NCBI GenBank assembly: GCA_903829945.1
Contig: CAIKRV010000043.1
Coordinates: 1 to 46,324, forward strand
From: an uncultured bacterium
GTDB lineage: Bacteria; Bacteroidota; Bacteroidia; CAILMK01
DNA length: 46,324 nt
Direction of reading: 5' to 3'
Of this stretch, positions 1 through 10,400 are shown piece by piece; the stretch's first letter is position 1; the number at the start of each line of letters is the position of its first letter. Position numbers and translations under genes: made by a program. The notes beneath the pieces are model-generated. The model ran no database searches. It was not told where the DNA came from and saw only the letters and a program-made list of their open reading frames with translations.

Positions 1-76
1 TAATTATTATAAATTATTATGCGATCGGCAACAAATTTACAAATTTTAGCTCAAATAATAATGCGTCTTTATCCTC

Positions 77-1030
77 TTATTTTATCAGCTTCCTTGTGGT
101 GTTTATTTTATCGCTTGATAGGTGTAGCAAATATATACCGCTTTTTAAATTTTCAGTTGGGATAGTAACTAAAGATTGGGAATTGCTTAATTCAGAATAT
201 AGCACACGTCCCTCCATATCCGTAATAATGATTAAAATATTTTGCGCCGATTCAGGAAGTAAAATTTTAATATGATCCGTAAATGGATTGGGATATGCGG
301 AAACACTTACTTCTTCATTTTTGATATTCACAATTCCAGTTATTGCCGTATAATAGACCGTATCGCAAGGCCAGCTTTTATCAAAATATTTTTGTCCATA
401 AATATCCTTTTCTTGTTTATAGCTTATTTGGGAATCCTCATAACAACGCAATAATCTCATTGGTCGACTTGAACCATCATCTGGTTGTGGAAGGAAATAT
501 TCCCAATTTCCTATCCGTTCGTAGGTATTTGAATAAAATGACCATATTTCAAATTTTGAATAAAACGTAAACTTTATAAATGACAACTTTAAACCACTAA
601 TTGTAATGGTGTCCTTTGAGTATATTGTTGAATATGCTGTTGTATCATTATGAATCGAAATATGGGTAGTATCATTTATGGAACCACCAAAATTATAAAA
701 TAAAGTAAATGGGCTATTATCTGCTGAAATATATACTTTACCCTTTGAAGTATCTGTAAAGGTATAAAAAGTGTCGCTCTTAAAATCAACTATGCTTTTA
801 AGAGAATCGTCCTTATGACGGACCAATAGATGACATCGTTTCCCTTTGAAAATAGTGTCTTTTACACTTTCAATAGTTTCGAATCCATGTCTTCCCCCAT
901 AAAATCGTCCATAAGAATAATTAGTCACTTCGTAGGTCCATTTGGCGCCGACAGGTCCAAAGTCTTTGTATTGCGCATAAGACTTTGACAAACCTGACAA
1001 TAAGAAAAGTAAAAATATTAACTTTTTCAT
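77..1030 (-). CDS. Secreted protein with T9SS type A sorting domain, function unknown
   Basis: 317 aa. The N-terminus is a clear Sec signal peptide (basic start, a Leu/Phe-rich core, likely cleavage after SYAQ near residue 20). The middle (about 25-235) is a beta-rich region that I do not recognise. From about residue 240 it carries a T9SS C-terminal sorting domain: an AYPNPF motif near 246, a GRVLYSEL-type strand, the GIYLLHL strand and a basic end (RKLIK). By family knowledge such proteins cross the outer membrane through the Por/T9SS machinery and are released or anchored on the surface. No enzymatic motif is visible. It is transcribed leftward as a single gene and ends 76 bases from the window edge. 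The nearest neighbours upstream are two much larger T9SS cargo genes, but a terminator (1254-1279) separates it from them. Confidence 0.85.
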   Translation of the reverse strand: MKKLIFLLFLLSGLSKSYAQYKDFGPVGAKWTYEVTNYSYGRFYGGRHGFETIESVKDTIFKGKRCHLLVRHKDDSLKSIVDFKSDTFYTFTDTSKGKVYISADNSPFTLFYNFGGSINDTTHISIHNDTTAYSTIYSKDTITISGLKLSFIKFTFYSKFEIWSFYSNTYERIGNWEYFLPQPDDGSSRPMRLLRCYEDSQISYKQEKDIYGQKYFDKSWPCDTVYYTAITGIVNIKNEEVSVSAYPNPFTDHIKILLPESAQNILIIITDMEGRVLYSELSNSQSLVTIPTENLKSGIYLLHLSSDKINTTRKLIK

Positions 1031-1253
1031 TTCAAACAGTTCCTTGAAACTGCAATATAAGAAATATTAAATGTTTCTAATGGATTAATTAAATTTAAGA
1101 ACAACATCATATTTTTTCTACCTAGTATCTTAAACTTCCAATTGAACCAAGTCTGTATTTATCGTTGGCTCCTCTCCAATTACAAATCTTCACTCCGGCA
1201 ATCGAAAGTATCAGGGCAGATGTCGCATCTTTCTTCTCCCTCCCCCAACAAAA

Positions 1254-1279
1254 AAGGGCTGCATTTGCATGCAGCCCTT
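1254..1279 (-). terminator. Rho-independent terminator of the 1991-aa beta-helix gene
   Basis: Perfect 11-bp inverted repeat, AAGGGCTGCAT (1254-1264) and ATGCAGCCCTT (1269-1279), with a 4-base loop. Read on the minus strand the stem is followed by a T run (complement of the A run at 1250-1255). It lies 21 bases past the stop codon of the gene at 1301-7276. Confidence 0.9.
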
Positions 1280-1300
1280 CATTTATTCAAATAATAATAA

Positions 1301-4300
1301 TTATTTGCTTAAGATAATTTGCTTAGTAAGCAATTGGTTACCTACCGTCATTTTGATGAAATAAATTCCTGCGGCACTCATATTGTACTCAGAAGGAATA
1401 AATGACAATGAATATTGACCGGAAGTTTGATAATGATTTACCAAGGTACCCATTCTTCTGCCTAAGGCATCATAAACTTCTAAGTTTACGTTAGCGGCTT
1501 TATCCAAAGTATAGAAAATAGTGCTATTTTCTTTTACCGGATTAGGATAAATTCCAAAGGAGAATTCAGCATTATAAACAGTAGCTATACCTGTAATGAT
1601 AACGGTATCCAAAGTGGACCAGCTATTTTTACAACCTGCAGTATTCATAACGGTAAGGGTAGTTTTATAAATATTATTTTTCATGAATTGGTGGGTTGGT
1701 GTAGTACCGGAACCCAAAGAGGAAGTATCCCCAAAATCCCATGAATAAGTATTTAAAGTATTATCATTAGCAGAGAAACTGGTAGTACCGTCTTTCGCTA
1801 CTTTTCTGGTGAAAGATGCATTTAAAGTATCAATGCTGAATGATTTGGTAGCAGTATTCGTACAACCATTGGAATTGGTAACGGTTAATGTTACGGTTAC
1901 AGCATAGTTTCCATTTGCATAATACGTATTTGGATTAGTAGCTGTGGAGGTAGATTTATTACCAAAACTCCAATTGTATGAACTGATGCTTCCTGAACCT
2001 GCAGTACTTGCATTGGTAAAGGTAGTAGTATCATTAGCACAAGCCTTGTTATAGGTAAATGATGCTACAGGATTTGCATTTACGGTGCATGCCATGGAAG
2101 TAGTATCAGTACATCCTGCCATAACGCTTTCAAATATTCTGTAGTTTCCTGCTGCCGGACTAAACATTGGATTAGCCGCAGTAGAAGAATCTACTTTCTT
2201 ACCTGTATTATCAATTAAATAATATTTGTAAGTAGTAGTTCCTGCAAAGCCGGTAACTGTACTTGCATCTTTAGCCTTAAAGGTATCCCCTACGCAAATG
2301 CTAGTTTTAGCTAAGCTAAATTTAGCAGCAGTAGTAGAGAAAGTGATGCTTTGAGTTGCGGTATCATTGCTATGGTCACCATCTGTGGAAAGAACGGTAT
2401 AAGCTGTGATATTATAAGTGCCGCCCGCACTAGTATTTAAAGCAGGAGAGAAACTTACATAAATAGTAGTATCATGCGGTGCAAAAGAACCACTGCCACG
2501 AAGTGTTTTAGTCATAGAAACGGTAACACTGGAGGTAGAAGCACCTTTCACTGCATTTACCACCACAGAATAAGAAGATTCATCATTGGTAGAGTAGTTA
2601 GCAATCTTAACACCGATGATGGTATTGCTGCTACCACAAGTACCTGTTGCAGGACTGGTAATCATTTTCACCCCGATGTCATCAGCGCTAAGAGGCGTTT
2701 CATCCGCACCCATATTAGGTTTCTTACCGCGTGCTTGGCCATCAATATCATTAGTAACTGATGTTAAAGAAAGTCCTTTGTGTAATACCACAGCAGGTGA
2801 AGTAGCAGTTAAGTGCAAATCACCGGTAGAAGGACTGTTATAAATCGGATCCGCAGAAGCAGAACTTGCATCCATACTATTGGCCGTTTGCAAGTCAGTT
2901 AATGCAGCACAAGAAGTACCATTCCAATAGCCTAAAGTACTACCGCTGGTATAATAATCATTATAATCAGACCATGATACATTTTGATGATAAATACAAG
3001 CACCGCCCGCATCATTCACTACGATGTTATTCACGAAATTCATAATGTAGCTACTCATATAGTTATATAAGTAAGTACAGTAATTATTTGAAGAGCAATT
3101 CATGCTATTATTGTACAAGTTCAATAATTGACAATTGTAAGCATAAACACCATATCCGTAGGAATAAGAAGTAGTAATAAAGTTATTCATGATAAATGAA
3201 CTGTCATTACCGCTACCGGTAGCCATAGCACCGTATAAGTAAATACCATAATAGCAATAATTAGCTAAAGTAATGGTGTTATTAGCGATAGTCATGCTAT
3301 CTTGATAATTGGTATAAATACCCATGTAGGAACCACTATCAATAGTATTTCCAACAAATTCATTACCGAATTCCACGCCGGTAGAACCCGTTCCTGAACC
3401 AGCTAAATAAACTACATATTCACCACCATTAATTTGGTTGTATAAGAATTTATTGTATTGTTCCAAAGAACCATATACGTCATTGATGGCATATCCCCAA
3501 GTACCGTAAGTAGCGGTATTCACGGAAATGACATTTCCTTGGAATATATTATTGCTGGCTGCATTTTGTAAAATAATAGCATCAGAATAATTATACATAG
3601 AAGCTACGTTGGTAATGGTCATATTTCTGAAGCGTACATTGCTTGCACCATTCATAGTAATTACAGAACCGTGACCGCTCCAAGAACCACCCCAAGCCGT
3701 ATCTAAAATAACGTCGGTATTAACACCTGATTTAGATTGGAAAGTAACGGTATCCGTTGCAGAAGAGCCCGGGATTGCATTTAAATAAACGGATTCGTTA
3801 TAATTACTGGCAGCCACATTAAATACTACAGCTCCGCAAACACCATTGGTATTTAAGGAAGTTACTGCAGCTCTGAAGCTGGTGTAATTAGCAGAAGCAC
3901 CTGTATTATCAATACTGAAGGTACCGGTAAGGCCTGCACCTACGGATCTGCTCACGGTATCATTATTAGGATTGCAATCCACCCCTGCGCCATTGGCATT
4001 ATTGGTGGAAGCAATGATTGTTTTAGTTGCGCCGGAGGCGAAAGTAACTGAACCAAGTTTAACATTGGTGGTTGCTCCGAAAGCTAAAGAACCGGTCCAA
4101 GTTACAGGAGTTTGAGCAGTACCATTTACTGTCCAGGAAAGTGTACAACTGGTCAGCGTGCTGGTACCCATATTTCTGAATTGCAAATAAACATTTTTAG
4201 TTCCTGAGCAAAAACCTACTGCAGGGCTATCAATAATATCGGTACTTGCATCAATGGTACAAAGTTTAGTTTCATCGGCACCCATACAAGGATAAGCAGT

Positions 4301-7276
4301 TCTGGACTGGCTATCAATATCTGTTCTATAACCAGGAATGGTAGTACCTGTATGCGCTACTGCTTTAGATTTGCTGGTTAAGTGTAGATCACCGGTAGAG
4401 AAATTATTCACCATCGGATCACCGGAAACACTATTTGCATCCATACTGCTGGCGGATTGCCAATCACTAAGAGCGGAACATGAAGTACCACCCCAATTAC
4501 CTAGCGTACTGCCGGTCGTATAAAAATCATTATAATTAGAATTGGTCATACCATTGGTATTTCCACTGATGGCAGGACCACCGTTTAGGTTAGCAAAGAT
4601 ATTATCTACTACATTGCCGGTGCTACCACTGGTCCAGTTATAAATATATCCGGCATAGTAGTAACTGCTATTCGATTGCGTAACTACAGTATTATAATAT
4701 ATATTAGCAAGATTAGCATAATATATCATCATACCATAAGCATATTGGCTGGACATAGCGATGAAGTTATTAACGATTTTTAATGTATCGGTACTACTTA
4801 CACCGTAGTTATATACATAAAGACCATTATACCCCCAAGTAGTGCTATTGGTATAAGCAATTACATTTCGGCTGATGGTAGCACTATCCACGTATTCGGC
4901 CATGATACCATAACCAAATCCACTATCAATAGTATTATTATAAATAACGATCCCTCTTTCAGAAGATGCGGTAGGATAACCGTAAGAACCTGAAACTTGG
5001 ATACCATAATAATTACCTGAAATTTGATTATTGGTAATGGTAATATAATTTTCAACAGAACCATAATAATCATTAATAACATAACCGTAAGTATAGCTTG
5101 CAGTATTACCGGTCAAAACGTTTTTATCAAGGGTAATATTGGAAGCGCCGCCATAAATATCAACTACATCAGAATAACTGGATGAAGTGCTATTAACAGC
5201 GGTAATATCGCGCCAAGTTACATACGTAGAACCATTCATAGCAATAACGTGGCCCGGAGCAGACCAAGAACCACCCCAAGTGGTATCAATAATTACATTG
5301 GAAGAACTTCTTGCTTTAGACTGGAATATAACAGTATTAGAAGCAGAAGAATTAGGAATGTTATTGATTTGAACAGATTCGTTATAAATACCATTAGCAA
5401 TATTAAATATTACTGCACCGCAAAGACCTTTTAAATTTAAGTCATTTACTGCCGCACGAATACTGGTATAATCAGGAGTACCTGCACCGCTATTATCAAT
5501 TAAATAAGTTCCGGAATTTAGACCGGCACGTATAGTGCGGTTGCCGGTAGATTTAGCGGTTGCCGTTACAGAAGTACCATTAGCAGAACTTACATAAGAA
5601 GAAACAGCATAGGTAGCAGTAGTGCTGCTAAATGCATAGCTGCCTACTTTTACGTCTACATATCCGGCAGAAGCTAAAGATCCAGTCCATGCAAAGGTAG
5701 TTTGCGCTGTACCATTTACAGACCATTCAATATTGGCACTAGTAATGGTAGTAGTACCGAAATTATAAAATCTAACATATACATCCTGAGTACCTGCACA
5801 GAATCCTGAATTCGGGCCAACAATGCCAGCAATAGCAGGGAATAATGCAGGAGGTGTAAATTCATCAGCTCCAATATCAGGAGTAGATGTATTACGAACG
5901 TCTCCGTCAATATCGGTAGTAATACCGGAATAAGGAGTAGCTGCAGCATTTAATGCCGGATTATTTACGTGTAAATCGGTGGCAGAAACAAATAAAGGAG
6001 TTGCGCTAACATCATTAGCACCAAAACCTAAACCGGAAGAAGTCCATGCACTCAGCGAAGTATAATTACTTCCGCTGTAATTCATTAAATTACCACCGCA
6101 ATCCAAATCATTATAATTTTCATCATTCCAATTATTACCATAAAGGGCATAAGAGGAAGAGGTAGTATTTTGATTGGAGAAAATATTATTATAAACATTT
6201 ACGGCAACCTTAGACCAATGGTAAATATATGCACCATAAGAATTGGAAGCAGCGCCGGATATATTTATGCTATTATAAACAATATCAGTTCTATCATTGT
6301 AATACATCATCATTCCCGCATCCGTAGAAGCAGATGCAGAGGAATTATTAAGAGCGATAAAATTATTTGCAATTAAATTATGATAATTACCCCCATAATA
6401 AGAGTAACCATAATAGTAGCAATAAATACCATAATTACCATAAGGCATGTAAATTTTATTGTTGGTAATCAAGATACTATCTTGCAAGTAAGTCATCATC
6501 CCATAATATTGGTTACTATCCAAGATATTATGATCAAAAACGTTTCCGCTTTCAGCACCACCGCTGGCAAATTTACCTAACCAATAAACGCCATAATATG
6601 AGTTTTTCATGTAGTTGTTACTAAATGAATCCCATTGGTCTTGAGAATAATTGTAGGTAGTGTAATTATAACCGGAATAAATACAAGAACCGTAATACGT
6701 TTTTCCGGAAACCCATGGTCCTAATAATTGACAATTTTTGATAGTATTACTATCAGAAACATTATCAACAATTACCACGTGGTCATAATAAGAATAACTA
6801 CTACTGCTACTGAATACCATTTGCATGGTTATTTCATTAAAGCGAATAAAGCTGGTGTTATTCAAATGGAGCACGTATCCCGGAGAGGAATAAGAACCGC
6901 CGGTAGTAGCTTGTAATACTACCTTGGAGCTATCTCCAGAATGACCATTGAATGTAATGGTGTTAGAAGCGGAGGTACCGGAAATATATGGAATTTCCAA
7001 AGATTCCAGATACAATCCGTCAGACACGTTGAATACTACAGCACCGGTAATGCCGGGGCCATTTGCAGATCCGCCACTAGCGCGAGCACCGTAAATTAAA
7101 TCGGAATCCGCATCGTTGAAGCTAGTGTAATTTGATGAAGAGGCAGCTTTGGTTTTATCTATCGTGTATTTCCCCTTTAATCCTGAGGCTGATAAGCCAA
7201 AGGACGAAAATAGTAGTACCGCTAAGAAAAGACTAAAGACGCCCTTTTGCTTAAAGGCAATGTTTAGTTTGTTCAT
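1301..7276 (-). CDS. Giant T9SS-secreted right-handed parallel beta-helix protein (paralog 1)
   Basis: 1991 aa. A signal peptide covers roughly residues 1-30. Three homologous units follow (about 35-475, 595-1005, 1125-1528). Each opens with a G-[KT]-Y/F-x-I-D strand and a 'VFN(V/I)..G.Y.ES' segment. Each continues through Asn/Tyr/Ser-rich beta-helix coils (repeated N..I..N.I) and closes with a DLH(V/L)...DIDG/S...GADE signature. A CARDB-like beta-sandwich with a WTGSLA motif follows each of the first two units, and a related domain follows the third. Then come PKD-like domains (about 1625-1890) with SWDFGD-type motifs and a T9SS type A tail (YPNP near 1907, ending IILSK). The fold suggests a surface adhesin or a carbohydrate-associated protein. 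I see no catalytic residues that would make it a clear lyase. It has its own promoter (7297-7326) and terminator. The adjacent 2312-aa gene is a paralog, probably from tandem duplication. Confidence 0.88.
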   Translation of the reverse strand: MNKLNIAFKQKGVFSLFLAVLLFSSFGLSASGLKGKYTIDKTKAASSSNYTSFNDADSDLIYGARASGGSANGPGITGAVVFNVSDGLYLESLEIPYISGTSASNTITFNGHSGDSSKVVLQATTGGSYSSPGYVLHLNNTSFIRFNEITMQMVFSSSSSYSYYDHVVIVDNVSDSNTIKNCQLLGPWVSGKTYYGSCIYSGYNYTTYNYSQDQWDSFSNNYMKNSYYGVYWLGKFASGGAESGNVFDHNILDSNQYYGMMTYLQDSILITNNKIYMPYGNYGIYCYYYGYSYYGGNYHNLIANNFIALNNSSASASTDAGMMMYYNDRTDIVYNSINISGAASNSYGAYIYHWSKVAVNVYNNIFSNQNTTSSSYALYGNNWNDENYNDLDCGGNLMNYSGSNYTSLSAWTSSGLGFGANDVSATPLFVSATDLHVNNPALNAAATPYSGITTDIDGDVRNTSTPDIGADEFTPPALFPAIAGIVGPNSGFCAGTQDVYVRFYNFGTTTITSANIEWSVNGTAQTTFAWTGSLASAGYVDVKVGSYAFSSTTATYAVSSYVSSANGTSVTATAKSTGNRTIRAGLNSGTYLIDNSGAGTPDYTSIRAAVNDLNLKGLCGAVIFNIANGIYNESVQINNIPNSSASNTVIFQSKARSSSNVIIDTTWGGSWSAPGHVIAMNGSTYVTWRDITAVNSTSSSYSDVVDIYGGASNITLDKNVLTGNTASYTYGYVINDYYGSVENYITITNNQISGNYYGIQVSGSYGYPTASSERGIVIYNNTIDSGFGYGIMAEYVDSATISRNVIAYTNSTTWGYNGLYVYNYGVSSTDTLKIVNNFIAMSSQYAYGMMIYYANLANIYYNTVVTQSNSSYYYAGYIYNWTSGSTGNVVDNIFANLNGGPAISGNTNGMTNSNYNDFYTTGSTLGNWGGTSCSALSDWQSASSMDANSVSGDPMVNNFSTGDLHLTSKSKAVAHTGTTIPGYRTDIDSQSRTAYPCMGADETKLCTIDASTDIIDSPAVGFCSGTKNVYLQFRNMGTSTLTSCTLSWTVNGTAQTPVTWTGSLAFGATTNVKLGSVTFASGATKTIIASTNNANGAGVDCNPNNDTVSRSVGAGLTGTFSIDNTGASANYTSFRAAVTSLNTNGVCGAVVFNVAASNYNESVYLNAIPGSSATDTVTFQSKSGVNTDVILDTAWGGSWSGHGSVITMNGASNVRFRNMTITNVASMYNYSDAIILQNAASNNIFQGNVISVNTATYGTWGYAINDVYGSLEQYNKFLYNQINGGEYVVYLAGSGTGSTGVEFGNEFVGNTIDSGSYMGIYTNYQDSMTIANNTITLANYCYYGIYLYGAMATGSGNDSSFIMNNFITTSYSYGYGVYAYNCQLLNLYNNSMNCSSNNYCTYLYNYMSSYIMNFVNNIVVNDAGGACIYHQNVSWSDYNDYYTSGSTLGYWNGTSCAALTDLQTANSMDASSASADPIYNSPSTGDLHLTATSPAVVLHKGLSLTSVTNDIDGQARGKKPNMGADETPLSADDIGVKMITSPATGTCGSSNTIIGVKIANYSTNDESSYSVVVNAVKGASTSSVTVSMTKTLRGSGSFAPHDTTIYVSFSPALNTSAGGTYNITAYTVLSTDGDHSNDTATQSITFSTTAAKFSLAKTSICVGDTFKAKDASTVTGFAGTTTYKYYLIDNTGKKVDSSTAANPMFSPAAGNYRIFESVMAGCTDTTSMACTVNANPVASFTYNKACANDTTTFTNASTAGSGSISSYNWSFGNKSTSTATNPNTYYANGNYAVTVTLTVTNSNGCTNTATKSFSIDTLNASFTRKVAKDGTTSFSANDNTLNTYSWDFGDTSSLGSGTTPTHQFMKNNIYKTTLTVMNTAGCKNSWSTLDTVIITGIATVYNAEFSFGIYPNPVKENSTIFYTLDKAANVNLEVYDALGRRMGTLVNHYQTSGQYSLSFIPSEYNMSAAGIYFIKMTVGNQLLTKQIILSK

Positions 7277-7296
7277 GTTTATATTGTTTATCCTTT

Positions 7297-7326
7297 CAAA
7301 ATTACGATTAATTACCCAAAAAACAA
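7297..7326 (-). promoter_or_regulatory. Promoter of the 1991-aa beta-helix gene
   Basis: On the minus strand a -7 box TAATTTTG (7297-7304, consensus TAnnTTTG) is preceded after 19 bp by a TTG -33 element (7324-7326). It lies 20 bases before the ATG. This is the Bacteroidota primary sigma promoter layout. Confidence 0.7.
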
Positions 7327-7377
7327 GATAAATTTAATTTTCATTTTCGACCAAACCTCTCTATTTTACGATAAAAA

Positions 7378-7409
7378 AAGGGGGTAAAAGCTGAAACTTT
7401 TACCCCCTT
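7378..7409 (-). terminator. Rho-independent terminator of the 2312-aa beta-helix gene
   Basis: Perfect 13-bp stem AAGGGGGTAAAAG (7378-7390) / CTTTTACCCCCTT (7397-7409) with a 6-base loop. On the minus strand it is followed by a run of seven Ts (complement of 7373-7379). It sits 19 bases past the stop of the gene at 7429-14367. Confidence 0.9.
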
Positions 7410-7428
7410 CATCAGTTAATAGAAATTA

Positions 7429-10400
7429 TTATTTTAAATAATTAATATATCGGGTTTCAACACGCTCTCCTACAGTTATTTTTAAAATATACATGCCAGA
7501 ACTTCTGTTATAATCATTTAAATTTAAATTCATTTGATAATTACCGGCATTTAGGTTATTATTAATAGGGACCGCTATACTTCTGCCCATTAAGTCCAAT
7601 ACTTCTAATTTCACCAATGCTGCTTTAGGAAGTGAATATGAAACTAAAGTAAAGTCTTTGAACGGATTAGGATAAACACTCCATGCAAATTCACCATCCT
7701 TAAGCATTTGATTAATAGCGGTTACGAAACCAAATGATTTAGTTTTGGAGCAACCTGCGGAATTAGTAACAGTCAGGCTTACATTATGATAACTCGCATA
7801 TTTGTATTGGTGCGAAATAGTAGCCCCTGTATCCACCCCTGAACTGGAGTCTCCGAAATCCCAAGTATGGGTATAATTCGGTTCCGTAGCTGTGAATGAA
7901 AAGGTTTGATTACTTCCAACCACATAGGTAAATGATGGATCAGGGTCCTTGGTCACGTTTATATTTAAATATTTCTTAGCACTGGAACAACCATAAGAGG
8001 AAGTAACTTGAAGCGAAATAATATATGCACCATACTTAGTATACTTTGTAGTCGGGTCCTTTATGTTGGATTTATTTGAATTTCCAAAATCCCATGACCA
8101 GGTGGATATAGTACCGCTATTCACAGTACTGGAATCACGCAATTGCGCAGTAGCACCCGCGCAACCGTTCAGAATTACGAAATTAACCTTTGGATTGTCA
8201 TATACTAATATACCAACAGAGGAGGTATCAGCACAAGCACCGGCAATGGATACATTTTGGACCACTCTGTAGCGACCTGCGTTAGCAATAGTAAAGCTTG
8301 GATTTTGTGCACTGGAAGTATCTACTAAATTACCGGAAGAATCATATAATTTATACATGTAGTTTCCGGTTTTACCGCTCGGTAAAATACTTGCATCTTT
8401 AAAGCTTACAATACCACCTTGACAAACATTACCGGTAGTACATGTAAATTTAGACGTAGATTTAGAATTAATCACTACTAAAACACTTGCAGTATCTTGA
8501 CATCCGCCTGTGTCTATTACCGTCATCCGTATACGGAAAGTTCCTACTTTGGTATAAGTATGTCCTGTAGTAGAATTGGTAGTAGCTACAGTAGCACTGG
8601 AATCGCCGAAATCATAAATATAAGATTTTAGTTTTCCCTTAATGGTGGAGGAATTGGTAACACTGGTCACTGTTCCTGCACAGGAAGGGCTTGCCGTAAA
8701 CTTAGCAGTAGGCTTAAATCCTCTGCCCACATTTACGGTTACCGCAACTGTATTTGGACATGAAGGCGGATAAGTAATCATCCAATCATAAAAATAATAA
8801 TAATATCCGGAACCTGCACTGGTGCCGGTTATTTTAACCGCAGGATTTAAGTAAGGGAACTTAGCACCTGATGGATTTCTATACAAAGCCGCCATGGTAT
8901 CTCCAAAACCAATGGTGTAAGTATTGGTACTGGCAGGAATTCTGAATCCGACGCCAATTCTTTCAGGACCTATGCCGGAAGAAGATTCACTTACTCTATA
9001 AAGTAAATTACCGGTGGCTGAATCACGTATAAAAATATTGAAATTAGCAGACGCATTGGAATAAATAGTCACTGAATCCAATATGAAAGTTTTCAATGCA
9101 TGAAAATACATTACATTGGTTCGCGCAGCATAATTGGCAGAGGAAGTAGGCCCTCCTATTAAATTATTTTTTGCACCAATGGCGGTATCTGTTTTAGAAC
9201 TTGATTCTTTAATATAATAAGTAGCGCTGGAACTTAAAGTAGGTGTTACATACTTAGGGCCGCTGGCTAAATAGTTGCCTGAAGCATCATACCAAATTAA
9301 AGTATCCCCTGCTATACCGGCATTTGCTGTAAGCGTAACTGAACCGGTACCGCAAACCGTTAAACCATTGGCTCTAGGTTTTCCGGAGCCCGGGTCAGGA
9401 CTAATTTTGGTGCCTACAATCGTATCATTAAAATGATTTAAATCCGTACTTAAAGTTGTTGCTACAATTATACTGTCAATTACTGCTCCTGAAAAAGAAT
9501 TAATTGAAAATGCCGAAGCCGGAACTGTAAATATTGAATCCTTTCCGGCAGCTAAACATGCTGCACCACTTAGGCTAAAGGTATAAGTACCTTTGGTAAT
9601 TTTTGCACCTTGTACCACTCTTAAATATACCGGAATAGTACATTCTGTGCTGGTACCCGGATTAAATATTCTAACACTAATGACGGAATTAGAATCACCG
9701 CAAGCAAAACTGGCAGGATTAATAATTGCTACTGCAGATAAATCATGCGCCAAAGGTGTAAATTCATCTGCACCGATATCAGGCGTTGAAGGATCACGTT
9801 TTTGACCGTCAATATCCACTGTTACGGAAGAGATAGGAATTGCAGCACCATTTAATTTTGCAGCAGTTACATGCAGGTTAGGCACCTTAATAAAATACGG
9901 ATTTGTAGAAATACTATTAGGATCAAAACCGGTAGTCGTTTGCCAATCGGACAATAAATTTAAAAATCCTCCTGAATAACCGATATTACTGTTTGGCGCA
10001 TATAAATCATTATAATTAGAGAAAGAAATTCCTTGGTTATTTGCAATAGCTACACTGGCATTCGCGCTATAAAAAATATTATTATATACCTGTAATACCG
10101 GTTTATTTAAACTATTATTTACTGCATAAAAAGAATAACCGCCGGATACAGAACTATTATTATAAACTGAATTGTAATACACATTAGTTTGAGTGGAGTA
10201 ATAACAATATATACCCCAACCGGAATCACCTTGCATAGAGACAAAATTATTGGCAATATAATTGGAATCCGTTGTTGAATTGGAAACACCATTATACAAT
10301 ACGATGCCTTGATTTCCTGCAAGCATATTTATTTTATTGGCCCAGATTTGCATACTATCCTCATACTGGCAAGCAATACCATAATAATGTTGCCCTTCAA

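Noticed and set aside
2474-6916. Several 60-95 codon frames opposite the first giant beta-helix gene
   Set aside because: Low-complexity shadows of the repeated Ser/Thr/Asn/Tyr codons, with no starts or promoters of their own.
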